64,000 nucleotides of DNA from Niallia circulans (GCF_007273535.1 NZ_RIBP01000001.1:62001-126000); one strand, 5' to 3'; positions 9,629 through 18,788 are shown, numbered from the stretch's first letter. Numbers and translations are program-made. The notes: a model not told the origin generated them from the letters alone.

Positions 9629-9934
9629 ATGAAGGTTTTATTTGTTTGTTCAGGTGGAATGTCAAGTGCGATTTTGGTTAACACATTAAAAAAGGAAGCA
9701 GAGAAGAAAGGATTGACGCTTGAGGTTTTAGCAGTTGGGGCACAGGAGTTTGCTGAGGAGGTTCATAATGGCTGGGATGTTGCAATGGTTGCACCTCAAG
9801 TGAGACATCGTATTGATAGTTTCAAAGAATCAGCTGAAAAAGCAGGTGTACCGTGTGGTGTTATTCCATCACAAGCATATAGCCCGCTTGGTGGTCCAGC
9901 GATGTTAAAGCTGTTAAACGAACTAACGAACTAA
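9629..9934 (+). CDS. PTS lactose/cellobiose-family IIB component
   Basis: 101 residues, typical length for a stand-alone IIB of the lactose/diacetylchitobiose/cellobiose family. The phosphoryl-accepting cysteine is Cys7 in VLFVCSGGMSSA. It passes phosphate from IIA to the sugar as it crosses the membrane through IIC. An AAAGGGGGAG ribosome binding site lies upstream. First full-length gene of an operon whose other members act on amino sugars of the cell wall, so the substrate is probably a GlcNAc- or MurNAc-containing sugar rather than cellobiose (inference). Confidence 0.9.
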   Translation: MKVLFVCSGGMSSAILVNTLKKEAEKKGLTLEVLAVGAQEFAEEVHNGWDVAMVAPQVRHRIDSFKESAEKAGVPCGVIPSQAYSPLGGPAMLKLLNELTN

Positions 9935-9966
9935 AAAAATAGCTCGATTTAAGGAGAGAATATCAT

Positions 9967-11238
9967 ATGGATAAGTTTGTGGATTTTTTAGACAAAAACC
10001 TTTCTACTCCAATGGCAAAGCTATCTGAGCAAAAGCATTTACAAGCAATTCGTGATGGAGTGGTTTCTGCATTGCCATTTATTATTTTCGGCAGTTTATT
10101 TCTCATTATTGCGTTTCCTCCGGTAAGTGCTGACTCTGTTCTTGGTGTTTGGGCCAGTACACATGCGGCAGAAATATTAATTCCATACAGATTAACAATG
10201 TTCATTATGACTTTGTACATAACCTTTGGGATTGGTTTCAGTTTATCTCAAAGCTATAAAATTGATCCCTTATCTGGTGCATTACTTTCTACTGCGTCCT
10301 TTTTATTTACTATCGGTGTTCAAATGGTAGAGGAGGTAGGCTTCGTTTTACCGATGACTAGTCTTGGGGGACATGGTCTGTTTGTCGGCATGATTGTATC
10401 GATATTTTCTGTTGAAGTGCTGCGGTTATGCAAAACAAAGAAAATAATGATAAAAATGCCGAGCTCTGTACCAACATCTGTTGCAAGATCGTTTGAGGCA
10501 TTAATCCCAGTAACAATCGTTCTGACCGTTATGGCAATGATTACCGTTGTATTTGGAATTGATACACATTCCCTTGTCGATAAGCTGGTCTCCCCATTAA
10601 TTAAAGCAGGAGATACATATCTCGGGGTGATAATACCAACGTTTTTAATTACCTTCTTTTGGTCTTTTGGGATTCATGGGGTGTCTGTAGTTGGAGCAGT
10701 AGCCCGTCCTGTATGGGAAGTATATTTAGCCAATAATTCAGCAGCCGTAGCTGCTGGAGAAGTAATACCACATATTGCTCCAGAGACATTTTTTCAATGG
10801 TTTATCTGGATTGGAGGCTCAGGGGCAACATTAGGTTTAGTTATTGCTATGCTATTGGCTGCGAAATCAAAATACAGTAAAGCGATTGCCAGAACGACCA
10901 TTATTCCCGTGTTGTTTAATATTAACGAACCAGTTATTTTCGGTATGCCAATTGTATTAAACCCAGTCTTGATTATTCCGTTCATTATTACGCCGCTAGT
11001 TGGCGCAACAATTGCCTATATTGCAACTGCCATTGGAATGGTTAATCCAACATATGTAATGGTGCCATGGACCTTACCAGCCCCAATTGGAGCTTATTTA
11101 GCAACAGGTGGAGACTGGAGAGCAATAGTAATAGTAATTATTAATATTGTACTATCTATTTTAATTTACTTACCATTCTTTAAAATGTATGACAACAAGT
11201 TGGTGATTCAAGAAAAAGAAGAGCAACTAGCTTCCTAA
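9967..11238 (+). CDS. PTS lactose/cellobiose-family IIC permease
   Basis: 423 residues with about ten hydrophobic helices. The N-terminus (FLDKNLSTPMAKLSEQKHLQ) and the loop with NINEPVIFGMPIVLNP are characteristic of cellobiose-type IIC proteins; the Asn-Glu-Pro motif lies in the sugar site. It begins 32 bases after the IIB stop with AAGGAGAG upstream. The matching IIA is three genes further on, so the transporter is complete inside the operon. Confidence 0.93.
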   Translation: MDKFVDFLDKNLSTPMAKLSEQKHLQAIRDGVVSALPFIIFGSLFLIIAFPPVSADSVLGVWASTHAAEILIPYRLTMFIMTLYITFGIGFSLSQSYKIDPLSGALLSTASFLFTIGVQMVEEVGFVLPMTSLGGHGLFVGMIVSIFSVEVLRLCKTKKIMIKMPSSVPTSVARSFEALIPVTIVLTVMAMITVVFGIDTHSLVDKLVSPLIKAGDTYLGVIIPTFLITFFWSFGIHGVSVVGAVARPVWEVYLANNSAAVAAGEVIPHIAPETFFQWFIWIGGSGATLGLVIAMLLAAKSKYSKAIARTTIIPVLFNINEPVIFGMPIVLNPVLIIPFIITPLVGATIAYIATAIGMVNPTYVMVPWTLPAPIGAYLATGGDWRAIVIVIINIVLSILIYLPFFKMYDNKLVIQEKEEQLAS

Positions 11239-11291
11239 TGATATTTATACCAAGATAGCACCTGCCATTAATGCAATAGAAAGGAGAGAAA

Positions 11292-11582
11292 ATGAATAAA
11301 TCTCCTAATCTGCTTTTTTTCAGCTATAAAAGTGCCTGGATATTTTTTAGCTGTATACTCATTCTGAATCTTTTTGTTGTTCCTTTTTTAACCTACATTG
11401 GCGTTAATCAGCAAGTAGCTTTGTTTTTAATAAACACATTAGGCATTAGCGCTAGTCTGACATATGTGGTAGTGAGGGTTGAAGGTAAATTAATTAAACA
11501 TAAACATAAACATAGCTTTTCGTTATTTATGTCCTTATTAATAGTCAGTTCAATAGTTTGTTCTATACTAGTATTTCAATAA
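11292..11582 (+). CDS. Small membrane protein of unknown function
   Basis: 96 residues with three likely membrane helices (about 9-30, 38-58, 74-94) and a basic loop carrying KHKHKH between helices 2 and 3. It sits inside the amino-sugar operon between IIC and anmK, with AAAGGAGAG upstream and only 15 bases to the next start. No family recognised. It may be an accessory subunit of the transporter, but nothing in the sequence proves it. Confidence 0.7.
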   Translation: MNKSPNLLFFSYKSAWIFFSCILILNLFVVPFLTYIGVNQQVALFLINTLGISASLTYVVVRVEGKLIKHKHKHSFSLFMSLLIVSSIVCSILVFQ

Positions 11583-11597
11583 ATTGAGGTGGTCTTA

Positions 11598-12746
11598 ATG
11601 CCATACGCTGTTGGGTTAATGTCCGGTACATCACTAGACGGTGTTGATGCCGCATTGGTTAAAATAGCTGGATGCGGCATGAATACATCGGTTGAACTTG
11701 TTGAGTTTATATCGATTCCTTTTTCGCAAGAATTGAAAAAAGAAATTCATGATTCTTTATCTGTAGAAACGTCTAACAGCGAGCTTATTTGTTCTTTGAA
11801 TTTTAAGTTAGGAGCAATTTTTTCAGATGCTGTTATAGCAGTTTGTGAGAAAGCTGGATTTATGTTGCAAGACCTTGACTATATAGGCTCACATGGACAA
11901 ACAATTTATCATCAGCCCAACAAAACGAAAACACTCTTTCCATCAACCCTGCAAATTGGCGAACCGGCTGTTATTGCTTACAGAACAAAAACAACCGTCA
12001 TATCAAATTTTAGAACAATGGATATGGCGGCAGGAGGTCAAGGGGCTCCACTTGTTCCCTACACTGAACTTATACTTTATGGCAGCAGTGAGAAAGCGCG
12101 GATTTTACAAAATATTGGCGGAGTTGGCAATGCAACTGTACTTCCTAAAAATGCTAGTGTAAAAGAAGTTCAGGCATTTGATACTGGCCCTGGAAACATG
12201 ATCATCGATTATCTTTGCCAAAAATTTTTTGGAGTTCCGTATGATAAACATGGTGAGATAGCTAAATCAGGTAACGTTAATCAAATATTACTTGAAGAAT
12301 GTATGAGAATATCGTTTATATTAGCCTCGCCTCCAAAAACAACTGGAAGGGAATTATTTGGCACGGCATTTGTGGAGAAGTTGTTGCTTGATTATCCTCA
12401 AGTATCTGCAAAGGACTTCATTGCGACGATGACAATGTTTACTGCGAAATCTATAGCAGAAAATTATCGGAAATTTATTTTTCCTGCAACAAACATCGAC
12501 GAAGTTATTGTGGGTGGCGGTGGAGCATTTAATAATCATCTGGTCCATTTGCTTCAACACGAACTAATTGGTTACAGCCGAGTTATCAGGCAAGAGGATT
12601 TAGGGTTTTCGTCTGAAGCTAAAGAAGCGATTGCATTTGCGATATTAGCAAATGAAACGATAAATAACCTGCCAAGTAATGTTCCTAAAGCAACTGGTGC
12701 TAACCAGCCAGTTATCCTAGGCAACATAACACCAGTGCCATATTAG
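11598..12746 (+). CDS. anmK: Anhydro-N-acetylmuramic acid kinase
   Basis: 382 residues. The N-terminal GLMSGTSLDGVDAAL is the signature of AnmK, with later ATP-site blocks (LQNIGGVGN; FDTGPGNMIID; VGGGGAFN). AnmK opens the 1,6-anhydro ring and phosphorylates the sugar, giving MurNAc-6-phosphate during cell-wall recycling. ATG 11598 is chosen over an in-frame GTG at 11589 because GAGGTGG lies six bases before it. Its place among PTS and MupG genes supports a peptidoglycan-salvage operon. Confidence 0.95.
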   Translation: MPYAVGLMSGTSLDGVDAALVKIAGCGMNTSVELVEFISIPFSQELKKEIHDSLSVETSNSELICSLNFKLGAIFSDAVIAVCEKAGFMLQDLDYIGSHGQTIYHQPNKTKTLFPSTLQIGEPAVIAYRTKTTVISNFRTMDMAAGGQGAPLVPYTELILYGSSEKARILQNIGGVGNATVLPKNASVKEVQAFDTGPGNMIIDYLCQKFFGVPYDKHGEIAKSGNVNQILLEECMRISFILASPPKTTGRELFGTAFVEKLLLDYPQVSAKDFIATMTMFTAKSIAENYRKFIFPATNIDEVIVGGGGAFNNHLVHLLQHELIGYSRVIRQEDLGFSSEAKEAIAFAILANETINNLPSNVPKATGANQPVILGNITPVPY

Positions 12747-12760
12747 GTTAAAGGAGTGTC

Positions 12761-13099
12761 ATGATGACAGCAAAATCTTTGAATAACGAACTGGAAATCT
12801 TTCAAATTATCTCTAATGGTGGAAATGCGAAAAGCATAGCCTATGACGCATTAAAAGCAGCAGAGGAATTTGAATTTGATAAAGCAGAACAATTAATTCA
12901 ACAAGCGGAGGAAGAACTTCATCTTGCACATAAAACACAAACAAAATTAATACAAGCGGAAATCAATGGAGCTCCGGTTGAGAAATCATTATTGATGATT
13001 CATGCTCAGGATCATTTAATGACAGCAATTAGTGAACAAAATCTCATTAAACATATGATTAAGATAATCAAAAAGTTAGCTCCGTCCCCAAAAAATTGA
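12761..13099 (+). CDS. PTS lactose/cellobiose-family IIA component
   Basis: 112 residues, helical. The active-site histidine is His81 in MIHAQDHLM, the conserved block of LacA/CelC-type IIA proteins. It takes phosphate from HPr and passes it to the IIB at 9629. AAAGGAGTG precedes the ATG pair at 12761. It is separated from IIB and IIC by two genes but shares their operon. Confidence 0.92.
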   Translation: MMTAKSLNNELEIFQIISNGGNAKSIAYDALKAAEEFEFDKAEQLIQQAEEELHLAHKTQTKLIQAEINGAPVEKSLLMIHAQDHLMTAISEQNLIKHMIKIIKKLAPSPKN

Positions 13100-13111
13100 G
13101 AGGATGCTTTG

Positions 13112-14197
13112 ATGAAAAAGTTAGGAATATCCATCTATCCAGAACATTCTACAATTGAAAAAGATAAAGAATATATTGCCTCAGCCCATAAATACGGCTT
13201 TAAAAAGGTTTTCACTTGTTTGCTTTCCGTCAATGGTGATAAAGACAGCATAATGAGGAATTTTAAAGAGATTATTACCTTTGCAAATGAGCTAGATATG
13301 GAGGTAATGGTTGATATTGCACCACGAGTCTTTGCGGAATTGGGAATTTCCTACAATGACCTATCATTTTTTGCAGAACTAGGGGCATATGGAATTCGCT
13401 TAGATGTTGGTTTTACCGGTAATGAAGAAGCTATTATGACACATAATCCGTTTGGGCTTAAAATTGAAATTAATATGAGTAATGCAACGAACTACTTAGA
13501 TAATATTATCGCCTATCAGCCTAATAGAGAAAACCTAGTAGGTTCACATAATTACTATCCGCATCGTTATGCAGGATTAAGTTATCCGCATTTTATAAAA
13601 TGCTGTGAACTTTTTAAGAAGCATAATATTAGCACAGCTGCGTTTATCAATTCTGATTCAGCAACATTTGGGCCATGGGCTGTTACAGAAGGATTGTGTA
13701 CACTTGAAATACACCGGGATCTTCCCATATCAACCCAAGCTAAACATTTACTTGCTATAGGCCTTATAGATGAAATTGTTATCGGTAATGCCTATGCATC
13801 AGAATTAGAACTAAAACAATTAAGTGGACTTAATCATAGCAAGCTACACTTTAAGGCAGAATTATACAAAACGGTAACAGAACTTGAGAAGAAAATTGTT
13901 TTGGATGAACCACATTTTTATCGTGGTGATGTGTCTGACTATTTAATAAGGTCAACGCAGTCACGAGTGAAATACAAACAGGAAGACTTTCAATCAACAT
14001 ATACGCCAGACATTCATCGTGGAGATATTCTGATTGAAAATGAACGATACGGACAATACAAGGGCGAGTTACAAATTGCGTTGCAGGATATGCGAAACTC
14101 TGGGAAAACAAATGTAGTTGGTCGAATTGTTCCTGAAGAATTGTTTTTATTAGAATGCTTGCAACCTTGGGGCAAATTTAGTTTTACATTAGAATAG
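13112..14197 (+). CDS. mupG: MupG-family 6-phospho-N-acetylmuramidase (DUF871)
   Basis: About 361 residues of the DUF871 family: an N-terminal TIM barrel (LGISIYPEHST; FTCLLSVNG; VDIAPRV; LRLDVGF-like strand) and a C-terminal beta domain. In Staphylococcus aureus MupG hydrolyses MurNAc-6-phosphate-beta-1,4-GlcNAc after PTS uptake. ATG 13112 is preferred to TTG 13109 because of the GAGAGGAT site seven bases upstream. Here it would cleave the phosphodisaccharide delivered by the neighbouring PTS. The gene is 12 bases after the IIA stop. Confidence 0.85.
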   Translation: MKKLGISIYPEHSTIEKDKEYIASAHKYGFKKVFTCLLSVNGDKDSIMRNFKEIITFANELDMEVMVDIAPRVFAELGISYNDLSFFAELGAYGIRLDVGFTGNEEAIMTHNPFGLKIEINMSNATNYLDNIIAYQPNRENLVGSHNYYPHRYAGLSYPHFIKCCELFKKHNISTAAFINSDSATFGPWAVTEGLCTLEIHRDLPISTQAKHLLAIGLIDEIVIGNAYASELELKQLSGLNHSKLHFKAELYKTVTELEKKIVLDEPHFYRGDVSDYLIRSTQSRVKYKQEDFQSTYTPDIHRGDILIENERYGQYKGELQIALQDMRNSGKTNVVGRIVPEELFLLECLQPWGKFSFTLE

Positions 14198-14218
14198 CTC
14201 AAAGCGGTTTTGAAGACC

Positions 14219-14265
14219 AGCCTCAAGCTACCCTGTGAAAGCTTGAGGCTTTACTGTCTTTTTAG
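14219..14265 (+). terminator. Intra-operon hairpin between mupG and the kinase
   Basis: AGCCTCAAGCT (14219-14229) pairs perfectly with AGCTTGAGGCT (14240-14250), followed by TTACTGTCTTTTT. It looks like a leaky terminator that would lower expression of the kinase and regulator relative to the transport genes. Confidence 0.6.
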
Positions 14266-14275
14266 GAGGGATTCT

Positions 14276-15178
14276 TTGAAATATATTATTGGTGTTGACG
14301 GAGGCGGAACAAAAACAGAAGCAATAGCGTATGATTTTCAAGGAAATATAGTAAGTAAAGGGATATCAGGAGCAGGGAACCCGTTAATAAATGAAAAATT
14401 AGCAATTGCAAATTTAAATTCAGCGATTAATCAATGCACTGCTTACTTAAGAAAAGAGGATTTTGCCTATCTTTACATCGGCCTTGCAGGATATGGGGGG
14501 TTGAGTAATAAGGAGGATTTTGAAAAAAAGCTAAGTGATATTTATAATGTACCTTGTACGGTAGATAATGATGCAGTTATTGCACATGCTGCCTTGCTCA
14601 GTGGAAAAGATGGTGTCTTAACAATTTCAGGTACAGGTTCTGTTAGTTTGGCAAAATATAAAGAGACGACGGCGATGGCAGGAGGCTGGGGTCATCTGCT
14701 TGGTGATGAAGGCAGCGGGATGTGGATTGCTCTTGAAGCCTTTAAAAGAATGACGGTTGAGGTTGATACGCAGGTAGAAACTAGCAGGCTGACAAGAAAT
14801 ATATTGTCGTATCTTAAATGTACAGAGGTTTCCGAAATGAAGAAGCATATTTATACTTCTTCAAAAGGAGAAATCGCATCGATTGTGCCAATAATTGTCG
14901 AGCAAGCTAATGCAGGTGAAAGGGAGGCATACTCCATTTTACAGGAAGCAGGAAGCCAATTAGCTAAAACCACCTTAAATGCGTATTATAAACTACCCTT
15001 TACCCAACCCGTTGTAATTGCAGTAAAAGGCAGTGTTTTAACAAAAATTTCTATTGTTCAGTCAGTATTTATTGATAAAATAAAAGAAAAACTTCCTAAA
15101 ACAACATTCATTACAGATGATGTATCATCAACATTAGGGGGTTATTATTTAGCCTTGAAGAAGTTAAAAGAGTACTAG
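14276..15178 (+). CDS. BadF/BadG/BcrA/BcrD-type amino-sugar kinase (MurK/GlcNAc-kinase-like)
   Basis: 300 residues of the ASKHA fold: phosphate-1 motif GVDGGGTKTEA at the N-terminus and phosphate-2 motif TISGTGS near residue 120. The TTG start at 14276 follows AGGAGGG by a normal distance; an upstream in-frame extension would run through the hairpin at 14219-14250. The related MurK of Clostridium phosphorylates both MurNAc and GlcNAc. Beside MupG, which releases free GlcNAc, a GlcNAc and/or MurNAc kinase role is the best guess. Confidence 0.8.
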   Translation: MKYIIGVDGGGTKTEAIAYDFQGNIVSKGISGAGNPLINEKLAIANLNSAINQCTAYLRKEDFAYLYIGLAGYGGLSNKEDFEKKLSDIYNVPCTVDNDAVIAHAALLSGKDGVLTISGTGSVSLAKYKETTAMAGGWGHLLGDEGSGMWIALEAFKRMTVEVDTQVETSRLTRNILSYLKCTEVSEMKKHIYTSSKGEIASIVPIIVEQANAGEREAYSILQEAGSQLAKTTLNAYYKLPFTQPVVIAVKGSVLTKISIVQSVFIDKIKEKLPKTTFITDDVSSTLGGYYLALKKLKEY

Positions 15179-15193
15179 GAAGGAAGTAGAATA

Positions 15194-16051
15194 ATGGTTT
15201 CCGTTAATATATTAGTGAGAATTGAGAGTGTTATTGACGACCTGCCTAATTCAGAAAGAAAAGTTGCTCAATACATATTAGAAAATGCCGAACATATTGT
15301 TAGAATGTCTGTTCACGAATTAGCGACGCAAGCAAATGCAAGTAGTGCTGCTGTTATCCGTTTATGCCGTTCTATTGGGGTCGAAGGGTACTCGGAATTA
15401 AAGCTCTCCTTATCATCGCAATTATCACATTCTTTAAAAAGCGGCTTCTACGATATAGAACATAATGAAACAATCCAATCTATAAAAGGGAAGATTGTTT
15501 CCAATTCTGTACAGGTGATCAAGGAAACAGCAATAGAATTAGATGAGGAAATTATTGATCGAACCATTGAAAGTATTAAAAATGCTGATGTTGTTTATGT
15601 GTATGGATTAGGAGCCTCATCTCTAGTAGCCGACGACATTATGCAAAAATGGTCTCGCCTTGGGAAAGTAGTTGTTGCTATTCAAGACGCACATATATAT
15701 GCTTCTATTCTTTCTGGCGTGACAAAGAACTGTATCTTTTTCTGTGTTTCCAACACGGGAGAAACATCTGAGGTTTTACGCTTAGTTGATATTGCAAAAG
15801 AGGCAGGCTGTCAAACAATTGGATTATCAAGATTTGGACAAAATAGCCTTTCACAGAAGGTCGGATTGTCGCTCCAGTACGTTCGAGCACCAGAAGCACA
15901 ATTCCGCAGTGCTGCCACTAGCTCAATCCTTGCACAATTTATAACTGTAGACATTATCTTTTATGCCTATGTTTCTAAGTATTATGAAGATAGCATGGAA
16001 AAAATTGTTAATTCACGAAACGCCGTCTTAAAATTTTCGCAAAAAAAGTAA
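15194..16051 (+). CDS. MurR/RpiR-family transcriptional regulator
   Basis: 285 residues: an N-terminal HTH_6 domain (residues 1-80; SVHELATQANASSAAVIRLC is the helix-turn-helix) and a C-terminal SIS sugar-phosphate-binding domain (YVYGLGASS; CVSNTGETSEVLRL). RpiR regulators with SIS domains sense sugar phosphates; MurR senses MurNAc-6-phosphate. It begins 15 bases after the kinase stop and probably controls this operon through the inverted repeat at 9489-9505. Confidence 0.9.
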   Translation: MVSVNILVRIESVIDDLPNSERKVAQYILENAEHIVRMSVHELATQANASSAAVIRLCRSIGVEGYSELKLSLSSQLSHSLKSGFYDIEHNETIQSIKGKIVSNSVQVIKETAIELDEEIIDRTIESIKNADVVYVYGLGASSLVADDIMQKWSRLGKVVVAIQDAHIYASILSGVTKNCIFFCVSNTGETSEVLRLVDIAKEAGCQTIGLSRFGQNSLSQKVGLSLQYVRAPEAQFRSAATSSILAQFITVDIIFYAYVSKYYEDSMEKIVNSRNAVLKFSQKK

Positions 16052-16093
16052 AGCATGACACACTGATATTACAAATAGGTTTAGGTGGGAAGA

Positions 16094-16606
16094 ATGGCAA
16101 TTTCAAAGATTAAATCAAAGCTAATCATTCTGCGTGGAAATTCAGGCAGCGGGAAAACTACGATAGCGAAAAGTCTACAACACCATTTTGGGGCAGGTAC
16201 TCTGTTGGTTTCTCAGGATACAATTCGTCGCGATATGTTAAAGGTTAAAGATAGGGATGGGAATCTTTCCATTGATTTAATCCGTCAAGTTGCAGAATAT
16301 GGTAATGGTAGATGCGGATATGTAATAGTAGAGGGTATTCTATCTAAAAAGCGTTATGGCGACATGCTTGCTGAGTTGATTGATTTCTTCGAAGGAAGGG
16401 CAGTTAGTTATTATTTTGACTTAACGTATGAAGAGACATTCAAACGTCACAATTCTCGTCCAAAAAAGACAGAGTTTGGTGAAGCTGCACTACGCTCCTG
16501 GTGGATTCCAGCGGATTATCTAGGTATTGATGGAGAATACAAAATTCCTAATGATATGACACATACTGAAATAATGGAGCTAATATTAACTCAATTAAAA
16601 GAATAG
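16094..16606 (+). CDS. P-loop kinase-like protein
   Basis: About 170 residues with a Walker A motif at the start (ILRGNSGSGKTTIAK), an acidic strand (VIVEGIL) and an Arg-rich lid (RHNSRPKK), as in small AAA_33 / zeta-toxin-like kinases. ATG 16094 is chosen because AGGTGGG lies four bases upstream; GTG 16085 would overlap that site. It follows the RpiR gene by 42 bases and ends at a terminator, so it may be the last gene of the amino-sugar operon. The substrate is unknown. Confidence 0.75.
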   Translation: MAISKIKSKLIILRGNSGSGKTTIAKSLQHHFGAGTLLVSQDTIRRDMLKVKDRDGNLSIDLIRQVAEYGNGRCGYVIVEGILSKKRYGDMLAELIDFFEGRAVSYYFDLTYEETFKRHNSRPKKTEFGEAALRSWWIPADYLGIDGEYKIPNDMTHTEIMELILTQLKE

Positions 16607-16669
16607 CAAATTTTATTATCAAGAAGCAGGTAAATAATTCCTCATAAAGGAAAATTACATAATAATGTT

Positions 16670-16700
16670 AAGGTCGTCCTTGCCGGACGACCTTTTGTTT
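16670..16700 (+). terminator. Terminator at the end of the amino-sugar operon
   Basis: AAGGTCGTCC (16670-16679), 5-nt loop, GGACGACCTT (16685-16694), then TTGTTT. It also lies between convergent genes and could act on the minus-strand unit. Confidence 0.9.
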
Positions 16701-16748
16701 AACTTTTAATGATGCTTATACAATCTAGGAAAACAAACGGTTACATGG

Positions 16749-17456
16749 TTACCAATCAATTTGTGTTCTGCCCCGGAAAAACTTGCCGTTTGGACCATCA
16801 CTTCCAATTGATGCTAACCAAATGAACGATTCAGCAGCTTGTTGAGGAGTTGTTGGAGCAGTTGGGCCACCCATGTCTGTACTTACCCAGCCTGGATCGA
16901 CAGCGTTTATTTTAATATTACCTTTGACTTCACTTGCGAGTAATTGTGTTAATCCGTTCAAAGCGAATTTAGATAACTTATAAGCACCTATTCCAGGATA
17001 AGACATTTGACTCATCTCGCCATACTCAGAGGATACATTAATAATTCTGCCATAACCTTGTTTTTCCATAAGAGGTAGAAATGAACGAATTACATGGTAA
17101 ACTCCGAAGAAATTGGTTTCAAGGGTTTTCTCTAGTGTTAATGGCTCCATATCCACTAGTCTTTTATTATCATCCAAATAAATACCGGCATTATTAATTA
17201 ATACATCTAATCTTCCATATTGCTCCTTAACAGTTATCGCGGCCTGATGTATGCTATCTTGATTGTTAAGGTCCAATACTAGGTAGGTTGCATTTAAGTC
17301 AGATTTGTTAAGACTCTCGGTAATTTCGTGGCCTGTTTTATGATCTCTACATGTAAAGATGACTTTAAAATTCTTCGAAGCCAATTGTTTTACAAGCTCA
17401 TAGCCTATTCCGCGGTTACCGCCAGTGACTAGAGCCAGTTTAGTATTTGTTGCCAT
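16749..17456 (-). CDS. Short-chain dehydrogenase/reductase
   Basis: 235 residues, classical SDR. The nucleotide motif TGGNRGIG is near residue 11, NNAG near 87, and the catalytic Ser then YKLSK (Tyr-x3-Lys) near 155. It uses NAD(P)H to reduce carbonyls; the substrate is not evident. GGAGGAAATAATA precedes ATG. It is the second gene of a two-gene unit behind the MFS transporter, 51 bases downstream, under the MerR-type promoter at 18758-18788. Electrophilic aldehydes would fit the regulator type (inference). Confidence 0.92.
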   Translation of the reverse strand: MATNTKLALVTGGNRGIGYELVKQLASKNFKVIFTCRDHKTGHEITESLNKSDLNATYLVLDLNNQDSIHQAAITVKEQYGRLDVLINNAGIYLDDNKRLVDMEPLTLEKTLETNFFGVYHVIRSFLPLMEKQGYGRIINVSSEYGEMSQMSYPGIGAYKLSKFALNGLTQLLASEVKGNIKINAVDPGWVSTDMGGPTAPTTPQQAAESFIWLASIGSDGPNGKFFRGRTQIDW

Positions 17457-17507
17457 TATTATTTCCTCCTTTTTTCGACTACTTGAATGTAAAGTAAGAA
17501 GATGTTC

Positions 17508-18680
17508 CTATCTTGAAAGTTCTTGTGTAGGGGTAGTCATATAGTTTCTAACTACAATGGTTGCTAAACTTAATACTAATGATAAAATCCCTACTAATAT
17601 AACGTATTGAGTACCCATTGTTGATATAAATAGGCCTCCTGCTGCTGAACCTACAGTTGTACCAATATTACAGGATGAAATGAAAAGACCGTTCGCAAAT
17701 TCAGGTGCTTCGGGAGCTGACGATGTAATCAAATATTGATTAATATTTGCCATTATGCCTCCTGCTAAAATGCCCCAAATAACAGTTAACATTGCCATTG
17801 GCAGAGAAAACTGTCCAGTGAAGAATAGAATGATATAAACAGCACCCAATATTAAAGGGAAATATAATATTGATTTAACCGGATTACTTGTAAGTAATTT
17901 ACCAGCAAGAATGTTACCAATAATATTGGCCCCACCAAAAAGGAATAGCGTTAAAGTAATACTATTAGGAGACATATTCGTAACTGATTCTAAATATTCA
18001 GCAAAATAACTGTAGACTCCAAACACAGATGCATTTAATAATATGACGGTTACGATGGAAATCCATATTATTGCTTTTTTCAATATAGAAAATTGTTCAC
18101 TGTATGTTTGTCTTTCTTCGACAGGCATGGATGGTACAAAAATTACTGTCGCAATGAATACAAGTGCAGTAACAATAGCAAAGAAAGCCATCGCCATCTC
18201 AAAGGAAACAGTATTATTAATAAAACTTGCAATTGGCACTCCTGCTACCATACCGGCAGACACTCCGATAAATACTTTAGAGACAGCTTTAGGAGCTTCT
18301 TCTTTGCTGACAGAGGAAGCCGCTACAGTGAATGCCATAGAACAATAAATAGGATGAAAGAATCCTAGGAATATTCGAATAATTAATAAAAGGGTAAAAT
18401 TAGTTGTGAAGACAGATATTATATTCCCAACAACAAAGACTCCTAATACAATTAACATAACCTTCTTACGATTTATACCAGAAAATAACAGCGGCATAAT
18501 TGGTCCCGAAATGGCAATTGCGAGGGCAAACATACTTACGAGCAATCCCGCTTTGGAAACACTAACATTAAATTGTTCAGCGATAGAAGGTAATAATCCG
18601 ATTACCCCCATTTCCGTATTTAAAATTCCAAAAACTCCTATAGTCAAAATAAATAGCATTAAATTACTGCTTTTAGTCAA
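17508..18680 (-). CDS. MFS efflux transporter (DHA1-type)
   Basis: 390 residues, about 12 membrane helices. N-terminal blocks TEMGVIGLLPSIAEQF and the loop PLLFSGINRKKVM are typical of DHA1 drug:proton antiporters. The TTG start at 18680 follows AGGAGGG at normal spacing; the longer frame from 18728 would put 16 odd residues before the first helix and lacks a binding site. Its promoter carries the MerR-type operator, so it is likely induced by the compound sensed by the regulator at 18947. Confidence 0.88.
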   Translation of the reverse strand: MTKSSNLMLFILTIGVFGILNTEMGVIGLLPSIAEQFNVSVSKAGLLVSMFALAIAISGPIMPLLFSGINRKKVMLIVLGVFVVGNIISVFTTNFTLLLIIRIFLGFFHPIYCSMAFTVAASSVSKEEAPKAVSKVFIGVSAGMVAGVPIASFINNTVSFEMAMAFFAIVTALVFIATVIFVPSMPVEERQTYSEQFSILKKAIIWISIVTVILLNASVFGVYSYFAEYLESVTNMSPNSITLTLFLFGGANIIGNILAGKLLTSNPVKSILYFPLILGAVYIILFFTGQFSLPMAMLTVIWGILAGGIMANINQYLITSSAPEAPEFANGLFISSCNIGTTVGSAAGGLFISTMGTQYVILVGILSLVLSLATIVVRNYMTTPTQELSR

Positions 18681-18757
18681 AAATAGCCCTCCTAATAAGT
18701 TAGTTAACTTTCTACAAACCGCCACCATAGAAATTAACTTGTATTTTCACATCGTTA

Positions 18758-18788
18758 AGTATAATGGTTAGAGTTAACTGTAAATCAA
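18758..18788 (-). promoter_or_regulatory. MerR-type promoter of the MFS/SDR unit (19-bp spacer)
   Basis: Minus strand: -35 TTGATT (18788-18783), 19-bp spacer, -10 TATACT (18763-18758). The spacer holds the near-palindrome TTAGAGTTAACTGTAA (18768-18783 as read on plus). A 19-bp spacer with a centred dyad is the hallmark of promoters activated by MerR-family proteins. Confidence 0.75.

Noticed and set aside
15705-15899. Minus-strand frame inside the RpiR gene
   Set aside because: It is a shadow of the coding frame on the other strand, without a start signal; similar shadows in metE, the ABC genes and the EamA genes were left out too.
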